Shown here piece after piece: positions 9,051 through 19,009 of a stretch of DNA of 64,000 nucleotides. The notes under the pieces were generated by a model. That model was not told the DNA's origin, ran no database searches, and saw only the letters and a list, made by a program, of their open reading frames with translations. Origin of the DNA: JACDAE01 sp963744875 (lineage in GTDB: Bacteria; Chloroflexota; Ktedonobacteria; Ktedonobacterales; Ktedonobacteraceae); the NCBI GenBank assembly GCA_963744875.1, contig CAVUVQ010000035.1, positions 124,001 through 188,000 of the forward strand. The letters run 5' to 3'. A program made the translations under genes and the position numbers. Numbering within the stretch: position 1 is the first letter of the stretch; every line of letters starts with the position of its first letter.

Positions 9051-9075
9051 GGTGTGGAGCTTGAGGAGGTAAGAC

Positions 9076-11856
9076 GTGTTATTCGAAGAGTATGCTAAAG
9101 AGAATCCCATTCATAGTCCTGTGCGTGCACAGTATCTGCACATCAAGCAGCAGAATCCTGACGCCATCCTTTTCTTCCGCATGGGCGACTTCTATGAAAT
9201 GTTCGATGACGACGCCGAGATTGTTGCACGCGAATTGGAGATTGCGCTGACACGACGCGATTTCGGGCGCGGCGAGAAATCACCTATGGCGGGCATCCCC
9301 CATCACGCAGCCGATGGCTATATCGCACGGCTGGTCAGTAAAGGCTATCGCGTCGCCATCTGCGAACAAATGAGCGATCCCGCTTTGTCTAAAGGTCTGG
9401 TCGAACGTGGCGTCATTCGCGTCGTGACCCCAGGTACCGTCATCGATCCAACCATGCTGGCCGCCAAACGCAATAATTTTCTGGCCGCAGTGATCGTGGG
9501 GCGCAACGCATTGGGCATCGCCTATATTGACATCACCACCGGCGAATTTGCCGTTACACAGATCAATACGCCCGAACCAGAACTGGCACTCCAACAGGAA
9601 GTCGCTCGCGTCGGACCCGCCGAAGTCCTCGTCGAAGCCCACTACAATCGCATGGAGAGCCGCAAGAGACGCTGGCTGGCAACCGTGATGAGTGAGAAGC
9701 AGGTCACAAAAATTGGCAGCAACGGCAACGCCAACGCCGAAATCCCTGAGATCGATGAAGAAGAGGATAGCGATGATTTCGCTCCTCTAGCAAAGCTGTT
9801 GGATGGACTCGCCGGGCACATCACTCCTTACGATGTACGCTATTTTGCGGAAGACGACGCACGACACCGCCTACTGACACAATTCAATGTAGCTTCGTTG
9901 GAGGGATTTGGCTGCGCACAATTGCCGCTGGCGATACGCGCCGCGGGTGCCGTTCTCGCCTATGTCCAGGAAACGCAGAAAGGTCTCTTACAACAGCTTA
10001 CTGCCCTGGAGACCTACTACACCGACGGCTTTATGACGCTCGATCCCTACACACGACGCAATCTTGAACTATTCGAAACCGGACGCGGTGGCACCAGCAA
10101 AGGCTCTCTTCTCTGGGTACTCGACAAAACACGCAGCCCTATGGGAGGTCGCCTGCTCCGACGCTGGCTGAGCCAACCACTCCTCGATATAGCGATTCTA
10201 CAGCAGCGTCAGCAAACGATCAGCGAGCTATTGCATAATTCGTTGTTGCAGGCACGACTGGCCGAAGGACTAAAAAAGGCTGGCGATGTCGAGCGCTTGA
10301 TCAATCGCGTACGCCAACGCATCGCCACACCACGCGATCTGATAGGGCTGGCACATGGACTACGCGCAGCAGCAGAGATTCGTTCTTGCCTCAGCGACAA
10401 CGCAGCAACAGATCTGCCGATGCTGACCCGCATTATGCAAAGGCTCTCCGACAATGACGACATCATCACGCTCATCGAACACGCCATCGTCGAGGAGCCG
10501 CCCGTCAGCATTACAGAAGGTGGCATCATGCGCTCCGGCTTCAGCAGCGAACTGGATCAGGTAAAAGATATCTCGCACAACGGACGTAAATGGCTGGCCG
10601 ATATGGAACAACGCGAACGCAAACGAACCGGCATTACCACATTGAAAGTTGGCTATAACAGAGCCACAGGCTACTATATCGAAGTCTCAAACGGCCAATT
10701 AAATCGCGTGCCCAAAGACTATATTCGCCGCCAGACCCTGGCGAACTGTGAACGCTACATTACCTCAGACCTGAAAGAGTATGAAACAACGATACTCAAC
10801 GCCCAGGAACGCATCAATAAAATGGAGAACGAATTCTTTGTGCAGTTGCGTGCAGATATCGCTATTCATGCCTCCGAACGCATCGTGAACACCGCCCACG
10901 CTCTGGCCGAGATCGATGTCTACCTGAGCCTCGCCGAAGTTGCTGCAAAGCACAATTATTGTCGACCACAGCTCAGCGATAGTGATACCATTCATATCGT
11001 CGCCGGACGCCATCCCGTCGTTGAACAGGCACAGACCGACATACCATTCATCGCTAATGATAGCAATATCTCTAATTCCGAGGCGCAGATTATTATCATC
11101 ACAGGTCCCAATATGGCAGGCAAATCAACCTACCTGCGCCAGGTAGCCTTGATCACACTCCTGGCTCAGATCGGCAGCTACGTCCCCGCCGAGGCCGCTA
11201 CTATCGGCATCGTCGATCGCATCTTTACACGCATCGGCGCACAGGATGATCTGGCAACCGGACAGAGTACGTTTATGGTCGAGATGGTTGAAACAGCCAA
11301 CATCCTGCATCACGCCACGCCACGTAGCCTGATCATTCTCGATGAGATCGGGCGCGGCACCAGCACCTATGATGGCCTCGCCATTGCACGTGCGGTGGTT
11401 GAATATCTGCACAATAATAAGCGCTGTGGGGCAAGAACGCTCTTTGCCACCCATTATCACGAACTGGTCGAGGTAGCACAATTGCTGCCACGCATTCGCT
11501 GCATGAATGTTGCCGTGACTGAAGAAGGCGGCAAGGTCGTCTTCTTGCGCAAAATCGTACCGGGAGGCGCTGATCGTAGCTACGGTGTACACGTCGCACA
11601 ACTGGCCGGTATTCCGCGCCCGGTCATTCACCGCGCCGAAGAGATTCTGGAGGAATTGGAACGTAAAGGCGATGCCAAAACGCGTCGCAAAGCCATGCGT
11701 GATATGGCGATGCCTGCGGCCTGGCAAATGACATTGCTGGCTTCCGAACCACATCCATTACTAGAGGAGATCAAAAACCTTGCCATCGATGAACTGACGC
11801 CAATCGAAGCCATTAGCAAGCTCTATGAATTGCAACAAAAAGCACGCCAGGAATAA
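9076..11856 (+). CDS. mutS: DNA mismatch repair protein MutS
   Basis: A 926-residue MutS, which scans DNA for mismatches as a clamp and uses ATP to signal MutL. The N-terminal mismatch-recognition loop is present (FFRMGDFYEMFDDDA, with the Phe-x-Glu pair), then connector, lever and clamp domains, and the ATPase with Walker A GPNMAGKST near residue 677, STFMVEM, Walker B IILDEIGRGTSTYDG and the ATHYHEL switch. The start is GTG at 9076 behind an excellent Shine-Dalgarno. Slightly long for the family because of an acidic insert (EIDEEEDSDD, about residue 220). No mutL in the window. Confidence 0.97.
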   Translation: MLFEEYAKENPIHSPVRAQYLHIKQQNPDAILFFRMGDFYEMFDDDAEIVARELEIALTRRDFGRGEKSPMAGIPHHAADGYIARLVSKGYRVAICEQMSDPALSKGLVERGVIRVVTPGTVIDPTMLAAKRNNFLAAVIVGRNALGIAYIDITTGEFAVTQINTPEPELALQQEVARVGPAEVLVEAHYNRMESRKRRWLATVMSEKQVTKIGSNGNANAEIPEIDEEEDSDDFAPLAKLLDGLAGHITPYDVRYFAEDDARHRLLTQFNVASLEGFGCAQLPLAIRAAGAVLAYVQETQKGLLQQLTALETYYTDGFMTLDPYTRRNLELFETGRGGTSKGSLLWVLDKTRSPMGGRLLRRWLSQPLLDIAILQQRQQTISELLHNSLLQARLAEGLKKAGDVERLINRVRQRIATPRDLIGLAHGLRAAAEIRSCLSDNAATDLPMLTRIMQRLSDNDDIITLIEHAIVEEPPVSITEGGIMRSGFSSELDQVKDISHNGRKWLADMEQRERKRTGITTLKVGYNRATGYYIEVSNGQLNRVPKDYIRRQTLANCERYITSDLKEYETTILNAQERINKMENEFFVQLRADIAIHASERIVNTAHALAEIDVYLSLAEVAAKHNYCRPQLSDSDTIHIVAGRHPVVEQAQTDIPFIANDSNISNSEAQIIIITGPNMAGKSTYLRQVALITLLAQIGSYVPAEAATIGIVDRIFTRIGAQDDLATGQSTFMVEMVETANILHHATPRSLIILDEIGRGTSTYDGLAIARAVVEYLHNNKRCGARTLFATHYHELVEVAQLLPRIRCMNVAVTEEGGKVVFLRKIVPGGADRSYGVHVAQLAGIPRPVIHRAEEILEELERKGDAKTRRKAMRDMAMPAAWQMTLLASEPHPLLEEIKNLAIDELTPIEAISKLYELQQKARQE

Positions 11857-12302
11857 CGTAATGGGTAGGGCTTTCATGGTGTACGGGTGCCATTTATAAT
11901 CCCGCGTTGGGGGCCGATTTACGCACCCAGGCAATAAAACGCCGCGTTTTCATGTTATAATTAATAGACAGATCCTTAGTGTACAAAATACAACAAAGGA
12001 ATTTTATTTCCCGACCATCGATACACAAAGGAGTGCTCTGACTCACATCATCTGGCCCTCCCCAATGATGTAGAGGCGCAATTTATAAGCTCATCTAGCC
12101 ATGCAATCACCCGGTGTGGGACGAAGCTCTAAAAATGGCACATAGAGTGTGTCAATACTATCCACTCATTCGTGTACTAAGTATCGTAGAATAAATGCAG
12201 TCAAAGTAACCAGAAAGCGGTACAATGAAGAGTGCCTGGCACAAGAAAATAACATTCCATGTAACCAGGACATTGCACCATATCTAAAGGAGATAACTTC
12301 TC
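11857..12302. other. Gene-free stretch between mutS and tal
   Basis: 446 nt without a coding frame that resembles any protein. It contains a TATAAT box at 11956-11961 without a clear -35 box, and ends with the tal ribosome site AAAGGAG. I see no repeat or clear RNA structure. Confidence 0.5.
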
Positions 12303-13439
12303 ATGACCAATCCATTAGTTGAACTAAAACAACAGGGACAGAGCGTCTGGTACGACAATATTGATCGTTCACAGCTCGCCTCCGGCCAATTTAAACGCAT
12401 GCTCGCCGAAGATGGCGTGCTCGGCGTCACCGCAAACCCGACCATTTTTGAGAAATCAATTAGCCAGGGGCATGCGTATGACGAACAGATATCGCAGCTC
12501 ATCAACGAAGGTAAGAGCACCAATGAGATCTACGAAGCCGTCATCATTCAAGATATTCGTAACGTAGCCGATCTCTTGCGTCCTATCTACGAACACTCCG
12601 ACGGCAAGGATGGCTATGTCAGCCTTGAAGTCTCACCCGAACTGGCAAATGATACCGAGGGCACAACCGCCGAAGCAGCACGTTTCTGGAAGATGGTTGA
12701 TCGTCCCAATCTGATGATCAAAATTCCAGCCACACCAGCAGGTATTCCAGCCATCTACGAGACACTGCACAATGGTATAAATGTCAACGTAACGCTTATC
12801 TTCTCGCTCGATAGCTATCGCGCCGTAACCGATGCCTACCTGCGAGCACTGGAAGATCGCAACGGCGCAGGACAGGATATCAGTCGTCTCGCTTCAGTCG
12901 CCAGTTTCTTTGTCAGCCGCGTTGATACACTGGTCGACAAATTGCTTGAGGACAAAATCAAGGCCGGTGGCGATGCTGAGCACCTCAAATCACTAGAGGG
13001 CAAGGCCGCAATCGATAACGCGCGTCTCGTCTATCAGGAATTCCAGCGCATCTTCGGCACACCACGCTTCGAGACGCTCAAACATGCAGGCGCTCATGTG
13101 CAGCGCCCACTGTGGGCCAGCACCAGCACCAAAAATCCAGCCTATCGCGACGTATTGTATGCAGAGGAACTGATTGGCCCCGACACCGTAGACACCATGC
13201 CCTTGGAGACCATTGAAAATTTCCGCGATCATGGACGTGTACGCTATAGCATCGGAGATAATATTCCTGCTGCACATTCCCTTTTTGAGGAACTGGAAAA
13301 GGTCGGCATTCACTACGATCAAGTCACGCAACAACTACTAGACGAGGGCGTGAAGAAGTTCGCCGATTCTTTTCATCAACTGTTCTCTGGCCTCGATGGC
13401 AAAAAAAATGCCATCAAAGAGGAAAAGGCTGCACGCTAA
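12303..13439 (+). CDS. tal: Transaldolase
   Basis: A 378-residue TIM-barrel transaldolase of the longer bacterial type. It exchanges dihydroxyacetone units between sedoheptulose 7-phosphate and glyceraldehyde 3-phosphate. Key blocks are GVTANPTIFEKSIS, the Schiff-base lysine in NLMIKIPAT, NVTLIFSLDSYRAV and PLWASTSTKNPAYRDVLYAEEL. The ATG at 12303 follows AAAGGAG. It heads a run with zwf, the OpcA-like gene, pgl and rpe, so it belongs to the pentose phosphate block, although a 318-nt gap with a palindromic repeat divides it from zwf. Confidence 0.96.
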   Translation: MTNPLVELKQQGQSVWYDNIDRSQLASGQFKRMLAEDGVLGVTANPTIFEKSISQGHAYDEQISQLINEGKSTNEIYEAVIIQDIRNVADLLRPIYEHSDGKDGYVSLEVSPELANDTEGTTAEAARFWKMVDRPNLMIKIPATPAGIPAIYETLHNGINVNVTLIFSLDSYRAVTDAYLRALEDRNGAGQDISRLASVASFFVSRVDTLVDKLLEDKIKAGGDAEHLKSLEGKAAIDNARLVYQEFQRIFGTPRFETLKHAGAHVQRPLWASTSTKNPAYRDVLYAEELIGPDTVDTMPLETIENFRDHGRVRYSIGDNIPAAHSLFEELEKVGIHYDQVTQQLLDEGVKKFADSFHQLFSGLDGKKNAIKEEKAAR

Positions 13440-13499
13440 AAGCAATACGAGGATAGAGGCGCACGAATAATGCGCCTGTAATCCACAAACACATGTAGA

Positions 13500-13593
13500 A
13501 TGGTAGGGACCCGATTACATCGCGTCCGTGATTGATCAATTCGAGACCACCATCCGCTGAAGCACGGACGCGATGTAATCGAGTCCCTACCAT
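13500..13593. repeat. GTAGGGACCCGAT-type palindromic element
   Basis: 31-nt arms at 13500-13530 and 13563-13593, one mismatch, around a 32-nt loop containing TGATCAAT. The same arm sequence (with TTGCATCGCG instead of TTACATCGCG) is found at 20529-20632 and 55216-55305. It sits in the tal-zwf gap. Confidence 0.9.
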
Positions 13594-13756
13594 TTTACGT
13601 GTATTATAAAGTATTAGCGTTGTGCCCTCTCACCGTTTTTCCAAATCCTTGGAGCTAGTGATGCAAAATGAGTAGAGATATGATATGCTACAGGCGGATA
13701 CTGCGAGGGCACAGCATGGGTCAAAAAAAATATAGCAGTATAGTAGGAGATTTCGC

Positions 13757-15307
13757 ATGCCTCAACGTGGCGTAGCCGAGGCGTCTAACCCCTTCCGCGA
13801 GGGGCTACGCATTAAACAAAGTTTAGAACCATGCGTCATGGTTATTTTCGGAGCAACTGGCGACCTGACACACAGAAAGTTGCTACCTGCACTCTATAAC
13901 CTGGCGCTAGAGCATCCGCTCCCAGCAGGATTTTCGGTTGTAGGCTTTGCAAGACGCCCCTATAGCACCGAAGAGTTTCGTGAGCAGGCGCTCAATTCGA
14001 TCAACGAATACTCGCGGCAAAAACCAGTCAATCCTCAGGTATGGGAAAGCTTTGCAGCCGGTATCCACTACCTGCAATCCAATTTTCATGATCCTGCCGG
14101 CTACGAAAGACTGAACACGCTGCTTAATCTCATCGATCAAGAGCGTGGCACCAGCGGAAATCGTATTTTTTACCTGTCAACACCCCCCAGTCAGTACCCA
14201 GAGATCATTCAGAATCTGGGCGCGGCAGGACTGAATCGCAATCGTAAAGGCTGGACGCGTATAATTATAGAAAAGCCATTCGGTCATGACCTCACTTCCG
14301 CGAAAGAACTCAACCGACAGGTCGGTAAGGTCTTTCGCGAGGAACAAATTTTCCGTATCGATCACTACCTCGGCAAAGAGACGGTACAGAATATCCTGGT
14401 CTTCCGCCTGGCAAATGGCATCTTTGAACCCGTATGGAATCGACGATACGTGGACCATGTACAGATCACCGTCGCCGAGAATCTGGGCCTGGAGGGACGT
14501 AGTGGCTACTACGAAGAATCGGGCGCTATTCGCGATATGGTACAGAACCATATGCTCCAACTACTCACACTGGTTGCTATGGAACCGCCGATTGCGTTTG
14601 ACGCCGATGCCGTGCGCGACGAGAAAGTGAAAGTGCTGCATGCCCTGCAACCATTGGTTGGACGCGAAGTAGCCACCAACAGCATTCGTGCCCAATATGG
14701 TCCCGGATGGGTAGGAGGACGCCAGGTACCTGGCTACCTTGAAGAACCCGGCGTCTCATCAGAATCACGCACCGAAACCTACGTCGCTCTCAAACTGTTC
14801 GTTGACAACTGGCGCTGGGCAGGCGTACCATTCTACTTACGAACGGGTAAGCACCTGCCAAAACGCGTAACCGAGATCGCCATTCAGTTTAAACAGGCAC
14901 CTTTGATGATCTTCAAACGCAGCGAAGCTCAAGGACAGGTTGAACCAAACGTACTCACGTTACGTATTCAGCCAGACGAAGGCATCTCGCTCAAATTTGG
15001 AGCCAAGGTACCCGGCACCGATATGCAAATTCGTGCCGTCAACATGGATTTCTTCTACGGCTCCTCTTTTGTACGCGAACAACCAGAAGCATATGAACGC
15101 CTCTTACTCGATTGCATGTTTGGTGACTCCACACTCTTTACAAGAAGAGATGAGGTAGAAGCTCAATGGGTCTTCGTTCAGGGTCTTCTCGATGAATGGA
15201 AAACCCAACCAAGATCGTCCATTCTGACCTACGAATCAGGCACCTGGGGACCACAAACATCGGATGAGTTTATCTGGCGTGATGGGTATAGGTGGCGTCG
15301 CCCCTGA
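13757..15307 (+). CDS. zwf: Glucose-6-phosphate dehydrogenase
   Basis: A 516-residue NADP(H)-dependent enzyme opening the oxidative pentose phosphate path. The dinucleotide fold shows VIFGATGDLTHRKLLPALYN, and the substrate/catalytic motif is RIDHYLGKETVQN with the catalytic Asp-His pair; EKPFGHDL and YLRTGKHLPKR are also typical. The ATG at 13757 follows TAGGAG. Codons 5-18 coincide with a nested inverted repeat (13770-13777 with 13803-13810), which may fold at the start of the message. The stop overlaps the frame of the following OpcA-like gene, whose likely start lies 90 nt later. Confidence 0.97.
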   Translation: MPQRGVAEASNPFREGLRIKQSLEPCVMVIFGATGDLTHRKLLPALYNLALEHPLPAGFSVVGFARRPYSTEEFREQALNSINEYSRQKPVNPQVWESFAAGIHYLQSNFHDPAGYERLNTLLNLIDQERGTSGNRIFYLSTPPSQYPEIIQNLGAAGLNRNRKGWTRIIIEKPFGHDLTSAKELNRQVGKVFREEQIFRIDHYLGKETVQNILVFRLANGIFEPVWNRRYVDHVQITVAENLGLEGRSGYYEESGAIRDMVQNHMLQLLTLVAMEPPIAFDADAVRDEKVKVLHALQPLVGREVATNSIRAQYGPGWVGGRQVPGYLEEPGVSSESRTETYVALKLFVDNWRWAGVPFYLRTGKHLPKRVTEIAIQFKQAPLMIFKRSEAQGQVEPNVLTLRIQPDEGISLKFGAKVPGTDMQIRAVNMDFFYGSSFVREQPEAYERLLLDCMFGDSTLFTRRDEVEAQWVFVQGLLDEWKTQPRSSILTYESGTWGPQTSDEFIWRDGYRWRRP

Positions 15308-15396
15308 CAATAGACGCTACTGTGTTGTACCAGATAAGAGAGTACAATGGCGTTCATAAGGACAATGACGTTCAATACGATAAAGGGGGTTGGGAA

Positions 15397-16668
15397 TTGG
15401 CAACGGATAACACCGACACCATGGGACCACGTCTTCCCTGGGCAGGCAAAAAGGTACAACTGCAAAACGTCGAGGAAGAGCTTTCTCACCTCTGGCGTAT
15501 GTCAGCCGACAATGTCCGTACCAGTCAAAACATTAACGTTCGCACCAGTGTACTCAATCTTGTCATTTGCGCACCCGACCTTGCATCCGCACAACGGGCA
15601 AGTAAGTTTATGCGCGATCTCTTGAGTACCCACATTGCACGCTTTACACTCCTCATTCTTGACAGCGGCAATGACACTTCTTCTAGCGTCTCTAGTTGGG
15701 TGACATTGCGCTCATTCCCTATCATCTCTGATGTCATGCGTCACAGTTTCGAGCAAGTCACCCTTCTGGTAAGCGGCAACGCTGTCCATTCTGCTGCTTC
15801 CATCGTGCAACCATTGCTCAAACCTGATCTTCCTATTTACCTCTGGTGGCTCAATGATCCACCACAAGATAGTCCAGCTTTCATTGATCTCGTCAAAATG
15901 AGTACCAGGGTTATTGTTGATTCGCATACATTCTTCAATGCTGAAACAGGCATCCGTATCCTTTCTTCATTTATGCAGCAAGAAGCCGAAAGCGCAATTA
16001 GCGATTTAAACTGGGGACGCGTCACACCATGGCGCGAACTCGTTGCACAATTCTTTGATGTCTCGGAATATCGACCCTATCTCTCTGGCGTCCATCGGAT
16101 TGAGATCGAACACACCGTCACTTCAGATAGTGGCCACATTCGTACCGAACAGGGCGACGTTTCACCTGACCCTATCGAAGCACTCTTGCTCGCTGGTTGG
16201 CTCAAAACTGTTCTCAATTGGGAACTCTCAACTGATCATACTGGCAACCTTACCGACGCGAAAACTGGTACGTATGCATGGCATGTTGTGCGCCCTATAG
16301 GAGCATTACCTCTACCAGCAAACAGTAACAGCAGCGGTAAAACAGGTCGTCTGACAAACTCTGAAGACGGAAGCATCTCTATCCGACCCCGCATGCAGCC
16401 CAACTTGCGCCCAGGCAATATCTGTCTCGTTCGCCTGATAAGCGACATAAATCAGAAACAGGCCATTTTCAGCTTAAATCGGGGCGATGACACGGAACTT
16501 GTTTTTACCTCAGTTGAACTACAAGAGGGCACAAAATCTCAACGCACAGTACAAATACCAACCAATAGCAATCCAGTGGCATTGCTTCACGACGAGTTGG
16601 AGATTATGGGACGAGATCATCTCTACGAGGACACCTTACACGAAGTCACCAGATTGCTTGCATTCTAA
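15397..16668 (+). CDS. opcA: OpcA-like glucose-6-phosphate dehydrogenase assembly protein
   Basis: A 423-residue protein matching the OpcA/Zwf-assembly family found directly after zwf in Actinobacteria and Cyanobacteria, where it activates or assembles G6PDH. Family-like blocks are VRTSVLNLVICAPD, RASKFMRDLLSTHIARFTLLIL, EQVTLLVSGNAVHSAASIVQPLL, DLPIYLWWL and LNWGRVTPWRELVAQFFD. I chose TTG 15397 because AAAGGGGG (15382-15389) is well placed; the frame is open back into the zwf stop, so a longer form is possible. Position between zwf and pgl supports the role. Confidence 0.85.
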   Translation: MATDNTDTMGPRLPWAGKKVQLQNVEEELSHLWRMSADNVRTSQNINVRTSVLNLVICAPDLASAQRASKFMRDLLSTHIARFTLLILDSGNDTSSSVSSWVTLRSFPIISDVMRHSFEQVTLLVSGNAVHSAASIVQPLLKPDLPIYLWWLNDPPQDSPAFIDLVKMSTRVIVDSHTFFNAETGIRILSSFMQQEAESAISDLNWGRVTPWRELVAQFFDVSEYRPYLSGVHRIEIEHTVTSDSGHIRTEQGDVSPDPIEALLLAGWLKTVLNWELSTDHTGNLTDAKTGTYAWHVVRPIGALPLPANSNSSGKTGRLTNSEDGSISIRPRMQPNLRPGNICLVRLISDINQKQAIFSLNRGDDTELVFTSVELQEGTKSQRTVQIPTNSNPVALLHDELEIMGRDHLYEDTLHEVTRLLAF

Positions 16669-16689
16669 AGCTTAGCTCAGGAGTCTTGT

Positions 16690-17430
16690 ATGTCTGTCAA
16701 AATTTATTCTGATATCGATACACTCAGTCAAGAAGCTGCACGCTATGTTGTACGCGTCGCCAGTGAGTCTATTACAACTCATGGTCGCTTTACATTAGCA
16801 CTCGCGGGCGGCTCCACACCCAAAAAACTCTACGGTCTGCTCGCCAGCGAACCGTATCGAGACCAGATCAACTGGGCTCTCACCGAAATCTTCTGGTCCG
16901 ATGAACGCTGCGTTCCACCGGATAGTGAAGATAGCAACTATCACCTTGCTCAGGAAGTTCTGCTGAGCAAGGTGCCGATTTCAGCCGCCCAGATACACCG
17001 TATGCCCGCCGATGCCGACGATCACGATCAGGCATCCCTGACCTATATACAGGAAATCCAACGCGTCTTTGGCACCAATGGTATCCCCAGCTTTGATCTG
17101 CTTCAACTGGGAATGGGCCCCGAAGGGCACACAGCATCGCTCTTCCCACACCAGGCATCCCTACATGAACAGACGCGCCTGATTATGCCAGTCACCGTAC
17201 CCAAACCACCACCACCTCGCCTGACATTTACACCGCTTCTACTCAATGCAGCTACTCATATTCTTTTCCTGGTCACAGGTCAAGATAAAGCTGACGCCCT
17301 GCAAGCCGTTCTGGAAGGTGAATACAATCCAGACGAGTATCCAGCGCAGATTATTCGTCCAACACAAGGCGAAGTGACCTGGATGCTTGATCCGGCAGCA
17401 GCTAGCAAGCTTCGTGCTCCAAATGCATAA
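16690..17430 (+). CDS. pgl: 6-phosphogluconolactonase
   Basis: A 246-residue DevB-type enzyme that hydrolyses 6-phosphogluconolactone. The NagB-like fold shows LALAGGSTPKKLYGLL (phosphate loop), FWSDERCVPPDSEDSNY and LGMGPEGHTASLFPHQ with the catalytic His. The ATG at 16690 is 22 nt after the OpcA-like stop with CAGGAG upstream. Standard length; part of the zwf operon. Confidence 0.95.
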   Translation: MSVKIYSDIDTLSQEAARYVVRVASESITTHGRFTLALAGGSTPKKLYGLLASEPYRDQINWALTEIFWSDERCVPPDSEDSNYHLAQEVLLSKVPISAAQIHRMPADADDHDQASLTYIQEIQRVFGTNGIPSFDLLQLGMGPEGHTASLFPHQASLHEQTRLIMPVTVPKPPPPRLTFTPLLLNAATHILFLVTGQDKADALQAVLEGEYNPDEYPAQIIRPTQGEVTWMLDPAAASKLRAPNA

Positions 17431-17452
17431 AAGAAGAGGGAGAGGATAACAC

Positions 17453-18106
17453 ATGGTTGAACTTGTACCCTCAATCCTATCCGCCGACTTCACGCGCCTG
17501 GGAGAGCAGGTGCGTGAAGTCGAAGAAGCTGGAGCACGACGCATTCAGATCGATGTGATGGACGGGCATTTCGTTCCCAATATTACAATGGGTCCCATGG
17601 TCGTCGAAGCAGTGAGACGCTGCACCAATGCAACGCTGGAAACGCACCTGATGATCACAAACCCGGAGCGATACATTGAGACGTTTGCTAGAGCAGGCGC
17701 AGACCTGATCATCGTACACTATGAAGTCTGTCCTCATCTGCATAGTGTCATTCAACAGATTAGAAAAGCTGGCAAACAAGTCGGGGTCGCGCTCAATCCA
17801 TCGACACCTGTTTTTATGCTTGAGGACATGATCTCTCTGATTGACCTGCTCCTGGTGATGACGATCAATCCCGGTTTTGGCGGTCAGGAACTGATACCAG
17901 AAACCTTGCCCAAGATTGCGAAAGCCCGGCAAATGATTACCGAACGGGGCTTGCACTGTGACATCGAAGTCGATGGCGGAGTGCATGAAGGAACCGTGCC
18001 CCTGGTAGTCCGCGCTGGTGCCAACCTGCTCGTAGCTGGCTCAGCAATCTATAACAATCAAGAGAGCGTGTCACAAGCAATGACGCGCCTCAAATCCGCA
18101 ATTTAA
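17453..18106 (+). CDS. rpe: Ribulose-phosphate 3-epimerase
   Basis: A 217-residue TIM barrel interconverting ribulose 5-phosphate and xylulose 5-phosphate. Diagnostic motifs are VPSILSADFTRLG, DVMDGHFVPNITMGP (metal-binding His/Asp), MTINPGFGGQELIPETLPKI and EVDGGVHEGTVPLV. Starts 23 nt after pgl behind AGAGGGAGAGG, so it closes the operon. Its 3' end overlaps the convergent membrane-protein gene by 17 nt. Confidence 0.96.
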   Translation: MVELVPSILSADFTRLGEQVREVEEAGARRIQIDVMDGHFVPNITMGPMVVEAVRRCTNATLETHLMITNPERYIETFARAGADLIIVHYEVCPHLHSVIQQIRKAGKQVGVALNPSTPVFMLEDMISLIDLLLVMTINPGFGGQELIPETLPKIAKARQMITERGLHCDIEVDGGVHEGTVPLVVRAGANLLVAGSAIYNNQESVSQAMTRLKSAI

Positions 18107-18830
18107 CGTTATCATCGGCAATAATCATATTTTCTTGAGGCAGGAATAGCGTTACAGCAGCAGCAAACGCCACGATTTTTGAGATCACGTTAAGAGTAAA
18201 CGGTATGGGAGTTGCTGGATATGCAAAACCAAACAACGCCCATACCGCAAAGATTAAAAACATTCCCGCCAAAAAGAAAAGGGTATATCTCGATAGCTTC
18301 ATTACAGGTGAGAATGTGAGCATCATAAAACCTAAGATCTCTATGAGAAAGAGAGGAAAAAAGTAGAGCAAGGTAAACGCTACTTGAGGAGTGGGAGGAT
18401 ACGTTCGCCACATCACAATAAGATCGAATGGGAGTTCAAAGATCAGCGGTGCAGCTATAGCCCCAACAATAGCACTTCCAATAGCAACCCAGGGTCCACT
18501 TCGTTGTGCCAGGAATATGATCACGAAAAAAGTAATCACCCCTGAGGCTGCTGTCACGGGAAAGATGGGATTCATCGGCCCGGTGAAACGAATCATCTGC
18601 TGCTCATCCGCAAGCCCGTAGATGGCCGCAGCAACCAGGAACGTCATTACCGACAACAGCCACATCACGATGAGAGAAACACTAAGAAACTTTCCAGGTC
18701 TTTTAACTTCTATCCGATGATGTAATCGAAGCGCTAAGAATATCAATACACCCGTGACGATAAACAGTCCTACTGCCAGTATTATGGAGCTACCTCCTCC
18801 ATAGGAATTCCACGTTCCATAATGAGTCAT
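18090..18830 (-). CDS. Hypothetical polytopic membrane protein
   Basis: A 246-residue protein with about seven hydrophobic segments, beginning ILAVGLFIVTGVLIFLAL and ending VISKIVAFAAAVTLFL. No family recognised; no catalytic motif seen. The ATG at 18830 lies 4-5 nt after GGAGGT, and an upstream ATG at 18842 would place that site inside the gene. A 63-nt perfect palindrome stands 52 nt upstream, between it and the ArsR-type regulator gene, so regulation by that protein is a reasonable inference. Overlaps rpe tail-to-tail. Confidence 0.75.
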   Translation of the reverse strand: MTHYGTWNSYGGGSSIILAVGLFIVTGVLIFLALRLHHRIEVKRPGKFLSVSLIVMWLLSVMTFLVAAAIYGLADEQQMIRFTGPMNPIFPVTAASGVITFFVIIFLAQRSGPWVAIGSAIVGAIAAPLIFELPFDLIVMWRTYPPTPQVAFTLLYFFPLFLIEILGFMMLTFSPVMKLSRYTLFFLAGMFLIFAVWALFGFAYPATPIPFTLNVISKIVAFAAAVTLFLPQENMIIADDNVKLRI

Positions 18831-18881
18831 GATGACCTCCATTCCGTGCTTAAGAGAAGATGCTTTCTCATCTCTTCATTT

Positions 18882-18944
18882 CTTGATTTATATTATTGCG
18901 ATGTGTTATATTCAATATAACACATCGCAATAATATAAATCAAG
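18882..18944. promoter_or_regulatory. 63-nt perfect palindrome, possible operator
   Basis: Arms 18882-18912 and 18914-18944 are 31-nt exact inverted copies around a single C at 18913. The centre reads TGTTATATT-C-AATATAACA. It lies downstream of the ArsR-type gene and upstream of the membrane-protein gene, both on the minus strand. No T-run flanks it. It could be a dimer-binding operator or a transcript-end cruciform. Confidence 0.7.
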
Positions 18945-19009
18945 GGCTGAACTATGAAAAATTGAGATTGCAGAAGGTCAAGATTCAGAAAGCTTCTGGC
19001 CTCTCTCAT

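Noticed and set aside
11125..11754. 209-codon minus-strand frame
   Set aside because: Lies wholly inside mutS, which is unmistakable on the other strand.
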